NCBI RefSeq assembly: GCF_022458985.1
Contig: NC_061770.1
Location: 37,925,599 to 37,989,598 of the forward strand
Length of the DNA stretch: 64,000 nt
From: Mugil cephalus
Taxonomy: Eukaryota > Chordata > Actinopteri > Mugiliformes > Mugilidae
Direction of reading: 5' to 3'
A model generated the notes under the pieces. It was not told the DNA's origin, searched no databases, and saw nothing but the letters and a program-made list of their open reading frames with translations. Positions 59,501 to 64,000 of this stretch are shown here, one piece after another (position 1 is the stretch's first letter; the number at the start of each line of letters is the position of its first letter). Both the position numbers and the translations under genes were made by a program.

Positions 59501-62263
59501 TATGTGAGTGTCTCCCTCTTTTTTCCAGATCCACCCACGGTGACCTTGTCCATCGAGCCTCGCTCCGTCCTAGAAGGGGACAGAGTCACCTTCACCTGCC
59601 AGGCTCATGCTAACCCTCCTATCATGGGCTACAGGTCTGCTCCTCTCTCATTTTCACCAGGCCTCTTATTGTAGCAGCTGTTAGACAAACTTGTCTTTTC
59701 ATGTACCCAGGTGGGCGAAGGGCGGCGTGGTGCTGCAAGGGGCCAGGGAGAGCGTGTTCACCACCACGGCCGACCACTCCTTCTTCACCGAGCCCGTCTC
59801 CTGTCTGGTTTTCAATGCGGTGGGAAAGACCAACGTCAGCATCCTGGTCGACGTTCACTGTGAGTCACCCAGTACCAGCCTCACCTCGTTCAGTCGGGAG
59901 TCAGACGGAGTAGCTTCTCTCCTATGGTGCATTATCGCATTATTATTACTACTCAGCCACAACAGAGCACATCCCTCTCTCTCTCCTTTGTCTCCAGTCG
60001 GTCCGATCCTGTTGGTGGAACCGCAGCCAAAGACGGTGGACGTGGCCTCGGACGTCAGCCTCAACTGCAAATGGGCCGGAAATCCTCCGCTCACGCTCAC
60101 GTGGTTCAAGAAGGGGTCGAATTCGGTAAAGAAATAAGCTTTTTTTTTTTTTTTTTACAGGTCACACTGTCTTAGCTGTTCATCTACACTAAAAAAATAA
60201 TAATACGGTGCTCCATCTACTTAAGAAAGAAACAACTTTTTGCATCATTTAATCCCGTAGATCAAAGGTCCGTGTACGTTTTGGTCGTTGCACTTTCTGT
60301 TCAGTTTAATGTTTAATGACATTAAAAACAAAAAATGAGCCGATATTTTATTATCGTTTTAAAACTGAAACTCAAGGTATTTTTCTACATCAGGGCCGAG
60401 AAAGGATAAACAAAACGTCTATTTTCATTTTCTAAAAATAAAAAATAAAATCATTAGAAGACGGAAATGATATTGCGCAACCGGAAGTTGCCGTTTTCAA
60501 AGTAAGAGCAGGTATGCGGAGGTTTCCATCTGTGGTCGGTTCCACACTGAAACGTCAGTATTGCTCCGACGTGTCATCTGCAGATATCTCTGCACCCATA
60601 TCAGACTAATGTTAGCTGCTAGCTGAGTTTAGTCTGTTACACAGTGCCGTCCTCATACGTGCTCTTACTCTGAAAAACGACAATTTCCGGCCATTAAAAT
60701 ATAAAAAATTTTAAAAACGGTGCTTTTTTGTTTCTGTTTTCTTAAGTTTTGATTTGATTAGATTTTTTGTTTTAAGAACCAGAAAATTAAAAAAAAAAGG
60801 CTTTTTTTAAAAAGTTTTTTTTATCCATTCTCGACCACAATAAAGTAAAATGCCTTAAATTTAAAATAAAATTTTTGAATTTTAAAATGAAAATCAAATA
60901 ACTGCTCATTTGTTGTTCTTCAGTATACTTTTTTTTTTTAACCTCAAACAAGAGCAGTCTTTGTTGGTACAACATTAATTCTGTAAGTAAAGTCACTTTA
61001 CTTTTGTGAGTAAAGAAAACTTACAGAACATTACAGACCGACTCTTGTTTTAACTGTGGGATAGAATCGTGCAAAAGTAACAAGAAGAAAGGTCAAATAC
61101 AATTAGATTAGATTAAATTAAAATAAATATTATTTAGTACAATAAAATTAACAGTGTAATAAATAAATGTACAGAATTAGCATAATGAACAAATTGTAAA
61201 AACATTGTTAGCTAACGGCTAACACTTCTGTTACTATAGATTACAAGTTTACAAACGTTAGCTTGGAATTAAAACAACTTGCTAACATTAGTTTCACATA
61301 AAACAGAGCCATGAAGTTTTGAATTTGGAGTGAGATTTTTTTACTTAAGTAAATATGCAAAGTTCCTAGACTGTGATAAGCAACTACTATAAATAATAAT
61401 AATAATAATAATGAGTGATGAAGCGAGTACCAGGTCACTGACGTCCACTTCCGGTTCTTCTTCTAGTAGCACATTTTCTCATGGTGAGGGCGCCTCTATT
61501 TCACCTGGCAACAACAGATACTATTTTCTGATTGGCCGACTGACCGCTGCTTTTTTCTGATTGGCCGCTGAGTGAAGTGGAGCAGTTTGCCTTCGCCCTC
61601 GTCTATTCATAGATTACTTATCTATTTTAAAGTCTATGTGACTCAGAAATGATGTGGTTTTTTCGCGTGTAAACTCGAGAGCCCTGTATAAAAAGTCTTC
61701 TGACGCCACTTGCTGTTGTTAATTTAAAATTACATCACGAGTCTCCAGTAAGTTATTTTACTTATTCAGTTCTACGACAATATAAAACCTGAAAAACAGC
61801 AGTAATTAACCAGCTATATCGCTAACATGAACCTAATTCTTACCTTCCAGTCCAGTCCAGAGCATATTTTTAAAAATGATGAACCTATAGGACATGAGGA
61901 CAGGAACGTCTTTTTTGCCTTGAATGCTTCATTTAAGCGTTTCTCAGGTTAATGCTCTCCTCATCCAAAACCCAAAACCAGAGCGCAGTAAATGAAAAAA
62001 CCTGCCTCTTGGCCAACACCCACGGCTGCATAATCACTCTTCTTCAGGTGTTTCTCGCATTTAGCCGTAATTTTCACACAGCTAATTTCCTGACGGATGC
62101 GGTTGCCAGGCAACTACAAAAACCCGCGGGTTAAATAATTCATGCGAGTTGATGTTTTTTAGATTACTACGCGGTTCATAGGTGGAGGTGCATCAACACG
62201 TGTGTGCTGCTGATTCTCTTCTCGGGTTAAACGCTCAACATGTGGAATTTCATCCTGTTGATT

Positions 62264-62295
<32 letters not shown>

Positions 62296-62671
62296 TTTTT
62301 CACTCCCCCGCAGGTTCTGAGTAACAGCAACCAGCTGAATCTGAACGCGGTGAGCCAGGCGGACGCCGGTCAGTACGTATGTAAGGCCATCGTCCCGCGG
62401 ATCGGAGTGGGAGAAACCGAGGTCACGCTCACCGTCAACGGTCAGAACACGTCCATTTATGTGCCGCTGCTTGTAAATGAAAATCTCTCCCTAAAGTCAG
62501 TTTGTCAGTATTATTTTAGGTTTTTTTTTTAAATATTTTTCACATGTTCTCTCTATTTGTGGCCCTGCAGGTCCACCCATCATCTCCAGTGATCCGGTGC
62601 AATACGCTGTGAGAGGGGAGAGGGGGGAGGTGAAATGCTACATCGCCAGCACGCCTCCTCCAGATAAGATA
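34626..62671 (+). CDS. kirrel1: Kirre-like nephrin family adhesion molecule 1 (NEPH1), 5' part
   Basis: Ten exons in frame give the first 422 residues; the gene runs off the right edge. The product is a type I membrane immunoglobulin-superfamily protein that binds nephrin and kirrel partners at cell junctions such as the kidney slit diaphragm. Visible are a short signal peptide (about 1-16), Ig1 (exons 2-3), Ig2 (exons 4-5), Ig3 (exons 6-7), Ig4 (exons 8-9) and the first part of Ig5 (exon 10). [69 protein letters not shown] and GPPIISS...VQYAVRG match KIRREL1 rather than KIRREL2 or KIRREL3. Missing are the rest of Ig5, the membrane helix and the tail. Fish may carry two kirrel1 copies; I cannot say which this is. 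Exons are GC-rich compared with the receptor genes. Confidence 0.95.
34801..34842 (+). repeat. (GT)21 microsatellite
   Basis: Uninterrupted GT tract 130 bases into kirrel1 intron 1, followed by a G-rich segment. Confidence 0.97.
34992..35020. repeat. Alternating CG/TG tract
   Basis: GTGTGCGCGCGCGCGCGCGT-type alternating purine-pyrimidine DNA, with more at 35511-35546. Such sequence can adopt the Z form. Confidence 0.8.
35471..35661. repeat. Paired CTG and CAG trinucleotide tracts
   Basis: (CTG)6-CCG-(CTG)3 begins at 35471 and (AGC)7 lies at 35641-35661, opposite in sense and about 140 bases apart, with CG-rich DNA between. They produce poly-Ala or poly-Ser in open frames, but this is intron. 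Confidence 0.85.
36622..36661 (+). repeat. (CA)n microsatellite
   Basis: About 20 CA units with one CAAA interruption, in kirrel1 intron 1. Confidence 0.95.
37455..37620 (-). repeat. hAT-like repeat, right-hand part (split copy)
   Basis: Reverse-strand family phrases: ATCTTTGGTTGATTAGACA, then AAATTTCTTTGAAAACACAT and ATCCAACATATTTTAGT. The rest of this copy (ATCTCTCCATCAGTTTGGGG...GAGGACCCCTGG) resumes at about 38064-38122, after the piggyBac-like element. Confidence 0.6.
37621..38045 (-). mobile_element. piggyBac-like MITE, family B copy 1 (reverse)
   Basis: It starts TTTAACCCTCTGCATCCCG. The interior phrases (TTGCTAAGGAAGAGGGAAAA, GTGACGCTACATTCAGTCTA, TTTTCACTGTGAAAAA, CAATGTGTTGATACAGTTTG) are the reverse complement of the copy at 42258-42720. 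The far tip is degraded. Confidence 0.6.
38064..38122 (-). repeat. hAT-like repeat, left-hand part (split copy)
   Basis: ATCTCTCCATCAGTTTGGGG and AAAACGTTGAGGACCCCTGG are the reverse complement of the family's left end. This completes the copy begun at 37455. Confidence 0.6.
38928..39330 (+). repeat. hAT-like repeat, forward member of an inverted pair
   Basis: CAGGGGTCCGCGACGCTTTTC and GATGGAGAGATTAAGTAGGG at the left; AATGTCTAATCAACCAAAAA near the right end. Confidence 0.65.
39331..39598 (-). repeat. hAT-like repeat, reverse member of an inverted pair
   Basis: Reads the family backwards: TTTGGTTGATTAGACATTTT, then GTAGGGGGTCTCTCCATCAG and AACGTTGAAGACCCCTGG. It lies tail to tail with the preceding copy. 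Confidence 0.65.
41836..42261 (+). mobile_element. piggyBac-like MITE, family C copy 2
   Basis: Starts TAACCTCATGAAACCCTGCG and ends GGTCTCATGAGGTTAA; inverted ends and TTAA as in the copy at 28371. The inside contains CTGCCATCTAGTGGTAGCA. Confidence 0.7.
42258..42720 (+). mobile_element. piggyBac-like MITE, family B copy 2
   Basis: Begins TTAAACCTCTGGAGTCCAG at the same TTAA that ends the preceding element. The interior matches the reversed copy at 37621. The right tip (TGATTGGTTGATATTT...) has lost a clear terminal repeat. Confidence 0.6.
42917..43490 (+). mobile_element. piggyBac-like MITE, family C copy 3
   Basis: TTAACATCCTGAGACCCTGT at the left with TTAA at 42917-42920, then CCTCATATGGGGACATTAGG and CTGCCATCTAGTGGCAGCAA. 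This is the longest copy. The right end is degraded. Confidence 0.65.
44101..44127 (+). repeat. Poly-G run (27 G)
   Basis: Uninterrupted G27 in kirrel1 intron 1. Other runs nearby are G20 at 45049-45068, G20 at 45187-45206 and C18 at 45387-45404. Lengths may be assembly-limited. Confidence 0.9.
46191..46220 (+). repeat. (GGGA)n tract
   Basis: Seven or more GGGA units. Related tetranucleotide tracts are (CCCT)n at about 46384-46406 and (CCGT)n at about 46529-46556. Confidence 0.85.
48696..48780. repeat. Repeat end AACCATAGACTGTGTATAAA
   Basis: Inverted counterpart of the repeat end at 22697-22716. It marks one terminus of a non-autonomous element that probably continues rightwards; its far end was not found. 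Confidence 0.45.
50980..51640 (+). repeat. Tandem duplication with GGA and poly-A segments
   Basis: The unit runs (GGA)n - ACACAGAAATAGAAAGTGTT - poly-A - GGACATACACAGCATTATAT - TTGACATGTACTTAGTG - GACGTCTATGGGCGCGAGTG - GGGGAAATGGCTGAGGA. It occurs twice, with offsets of 324-339 bases according to poly-A and GGA length (second copy from about 51341). The copies differ at only a few positions, so the duplication is young. Confidence 0.9.
52482..52631 (+). CDS. kirrel1: kirrel1 exon 2: first half of Ig1
   Basis: Encodes residues 16-65: [18 protein letters not shown], then [19 protein letters not shown] with the Ig cysteine and tryptophan. The acceptor is CTACCTCCAG after TTC repeats; the donor is CGGG|GTGAGA, phase 1. 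Confidence 0.97.
53053..53280 (+). repeat. hAT-like 'GGTCTTCAA' repeat copy
   Basis: GGTCTTCAATGTTTATCAGG at the left, CAAATCAACCAAAGATTTCG at the right; directly abuts the next element. Confidence 0.6.
53281..53952. mobile_element. Charlie-type hAT MITE
   Basis: Left end GGTCGGCAACCTTCAACACT; right end GCGGCTCCGGAGCCGCGGGT then TGCCGCCCTCTG, which is its degenerate inverted counterpart (hAT ends of the form CAG-x-GGTCGGCAACC). About 0.67 kb with no transposase. Confidence 0.65.
56541..56582 (+). repeat. (GT)n microsatellite
   Basis: About 21 uninterrupted GT units in kirrel1 intron 2. Confidence 0.95.
56898..57180 (+). mobile_element. Internally deleted Tc1-like element
   Basis: Terminal CACTCACTGGCCACTTTATT after TA. 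It then carries fragments matching the element at 28907 (GCTAATCAGCCAATCAC, GGTCTGAGTATTTCAGAAAC) and the transposase 3' phrase GGACCAAAATCTCTGAGGAA. Most of the coding region is deleted. The right terminal repeat is not seen. Confidence 0.8.
57211..57582 (+). mobile_element. piggyBac-like MITE, family C copy 4
   Basis: CCTGAGGCCGTGCGTCCTCA at the left, ATGAGGACGTCGGGATTAAA inside, and AGGTTAA at the right with TTAA at 57579-57582. Confidence 0.65.
57698..57847 (+). CDS. kirrel1: kirrel1 exon 3: second half of Ig1
   Basis: Encodes residues 66-115: [41 protein letters not shown]-x-x-YEC is the Ig F-strand. The donor is CTCA|GTAAGT, phase 1. Confidence 0.97.
57966..58123 (+). CDS. kirrel1: kirrel1 exon 4: first half of Ig2
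   Basis: Encodes residues 116-168: [39 protein letters not shown]. The acceptor is CACCTCAG; the donor is ACT|GTAAGG, phase 0. Confidence 0.96.
58124..59035 (+). other. Intron 4 of kirrel1
   Basis: A (CA)n-like start, then ordinary AT-rich intron with a TTATGCTAGC direct repeat near 58460-58492. No exon is seen. Confidence 0.6.
59036..59186 (+). CDS. kirrel1: kirrel1 exon 5: second half of Ig2
   Basis: Encodes residues 169-218: [40 protein letters not shown]. The donor is CACC|GTAAGT, phase 1. This domain is the least similar to mammalian KIRREL1. Confidence 0.95.
59529..59634 (+). CDS. kirrel1: kirrel1 exon 6: first half of Ig3
   Basis: Encodes residues 219-253: [35 protein letters not shown]. 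The donor CAG|GTCTGC is weak but frame-consistent, phase 2. Confidence 0.96.
59711..59859 (+). CDS. kirrel1: kirrel1 exon 7: second half of Ig3
   Basis: Encodes residues 254-303: [40 protein letters not shown]. The donor is CACT|GTGAGT, phase 1. Confidence 0.97.
59998..60125 (+). CDS. kirrel1: kirrel1 exon 8: first half of Ig4
   Basis: Encodes residues 304-346: [39 protein letters not shown]. The donor is TCG|GTAAAG, phase 0. Confidence 0.97.
60126..62313 (+). other. Intron 8 of kirrel1
   Basis: About 2.2 kb, AT-rich, with a LINE-3'-end-like fragment at 61080-61215 (GTACAGAATTAGCATAATGA) and a (TTTTG)n tract before the acceptor. No exon is seen. Confidence 0.55.
62314..62440 (+). CDS. kirrel1: kirrel1 exon 9: second half of Ig4
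   Basis: Encodes residues 347-388: [40 protein letters not shown]. The acceptor is CCCCCGCAG; the donor AACG|GTCAGA is non-canonical at +3 to +5 but kept by frame, phase 1. Confidence 0.96.
62571..62671 (+). CDS. kirrel1: kirrel1 exon 10: first part of Ig5
   Basis: Encodes residues 389-422: [34 protein letters not shown]. The donor is ATA|GTAAGT, phase 0. The next exon (family phrase AWAWKE) is not in the remaining 1.3 kb. Confidence 0.96.
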
Positions 62672-64000
62672 GTAAGTGAAATCATCCCGTAATTTTTAGT
62701 CCGGTATCTATTATTGAAGCGAGAAAAATGACAAAGAAGGAAGAGGTTTGGTCGCCAAAGAGCACAGGGCTGTACCTTTTAGTCTGACATCAATTTGTAT
62801 TTTACTTCTGCCTTTCTTTATTTCTTTCTTTCTTTCTCTAAGTAGCTCCTTTTCCTCCGTGGCGAATGCTTTTAGCCCCGTCCCCCTTTTTTTTTTTTCT
62901 TTCTGAGTGGTGACTCACCCATAAACTCTCCCAGAATGTTCCCGCGTCCCATCACATAAACAAACCAACACTAACACTGAGCCGGGGCCACTTTTAGCTC
63001 TGCGTCAGAAATCGTCCTGGACGGTGGTAGCGGCGCTTCCTCCTCCTCTGACTGATCCGTCCCGACTCGCGGCGCTCGCTCCTAATGCAGGCGGCGACAG
63101 AAAGAGATTTATAAAATATAAAGGACCGGAGACGAACAGTTGTCCCGGTAAACGCCACAGCCAGGAGATTCTCCTTCTCTGGAATAAGTGGGCAGATTAT
63201 AGGAACATGTGGGCTTATGCATAATTAACTCACCTTCATACAGTTACTTCGGTGCTGAATAATACAGCTGCTTTTAGTGGCTTCAGACTTGGAGGATGTG
63301 CAGGATTTCTCACAAGCTCAGCCACTCCCCCCGTCCTCCTCTTCAGTTTGCAGAAACATACAAACTGTTGCTGGGAAGTCATGCAATATGTGTTTACTGC
63401 TGTGAGTGTGTTAAATGTGCTGTGTATGTTCTATTTCCAGTTTGTTTCCAGACGTTTCTCTTTGAGTTCGACTGGCCGACAATCAGCCAGTCACACTGTT
63501 ATGTTCATATTAATACAAAATAGCACAAATGTTCTTTACAATTATTGCTATAAAAAATATTTTAGAAGTTTTATGTACTATATGTAGGGAAAAACGTTGC
63601 CAAAACAAAGTGGTTTAATAAATTTGGGCACTAACTCCATAAAACATGGTTCGTTTGTTTTACTCGATATGTTAAATAGTAGTGGTAGGTATTGTCCAGG
63701 ACTTCACGATACGATGTATCACGATACTTTAGGCACGATACGATACATTATTGCGATATTATGATATTGCGATATATTGCAATATTCTACATTATAAGTC
63801 TAGGACCAATATATATATTTATATATTGTTTTTTTTAAATATATTGCAGCCCACATATTTAAATTTCTTTAAATACACATTAATACTAATCCAACAGATT
63901 TTCGTAGAGGGATAAATGGAGGCAAAGGACGTTATCTTTGATCACTTCACTCATTCAGAGATACAGGAGCTGTCTCAACAGTTTTTACACAGAGCGCCAC
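62672..64000 (+). other. Intron 10 of kirrel1, cut by window edge
   Basis: It holds a CACGATACGAT/GATATTGCGATAT repeat at about 63695-63790 and a reverse fragment of the hAT-like family at 63846-63908. No exon is found. Confidence 0.55.
63846..63908 (-). repeat. hAT-like repeat fragment
   Basis: AAATTTCTTTAAATACACAT and ATCCAACAGATTTTCGTA are the reverse complement of the internal segment of the GGTCTTCAA family. Confidence 0.5.

Noticed and set aside
62672..64000. Next kirrel1 exon (rest of Ig5)
   Set aside because: Searched in three frames for the expected AWAWKE-type phrase; none found, so it lies beyond the window.

Overview
The window reads as vertebrate, and most likely teleost fish, nuclear DNA. 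Small GT-AG exons are scattered through long introns. Tc1-like, hAT-like and piggyBac-like elements of the kind common in fish are frequent, along with long (GT)n, (AT)n and (GATA)n tracts. The three protein genes belong to vertebrate families. All are on the + strand. The window edges are gene-free on the left and cut through a gene on the right.

Layout: 1-3580 is gene-free and repeat-bearing. 3581-14805 is a complete ten-exon type I cytokine receptor alpha-chain gene (393 residues), best matched to IL-13 receptor alpha-1 (il13ra1-like). 17993-25978 is a second complete ten-exon receptor (385 residues), most like IL-13 receptor alpha-2 but with a box1-like tail. The two genes have the same exon number, the same intron phases and three exactly equal exon lengths, so they are a tandem duplicate pair. 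26000-34600 is intergenic and holds Tc1-like, hAT-like and piggyBac-like debris and one intact tRNA-Arg(TCT) gene at 32069-32142. 34626 to beyond the right edge is the 5' part of kirrel1 (NEPH1): signal peptide, Ig domains 1-4 and the start of Ig5. Its 17.8 kb first intron is packed with low-complexity DNA (G/C runs, GGA, CTG/CAG and GATA tracts) and mobile-element copies.

Functional reading: the two receptors should be cell-surface, three-fibronectin-domain alpha subunits for IL-4/IL-13-type cytokines. Both have degenerate WSXWS motifs, short tails with a proline-rich box1 and a shared C-terminal motif holding one tyrosine. Kirrel1 is an adhesion molecule unrelated to them in function; its adjacency is synteny only.

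The exons were spliced by eye from frame continuity and GT-AG signals. Transcript ends, UTRs and regulatory calls are inference. Repeat family names rest on terminal motifs and coding scraps, not on a library search.
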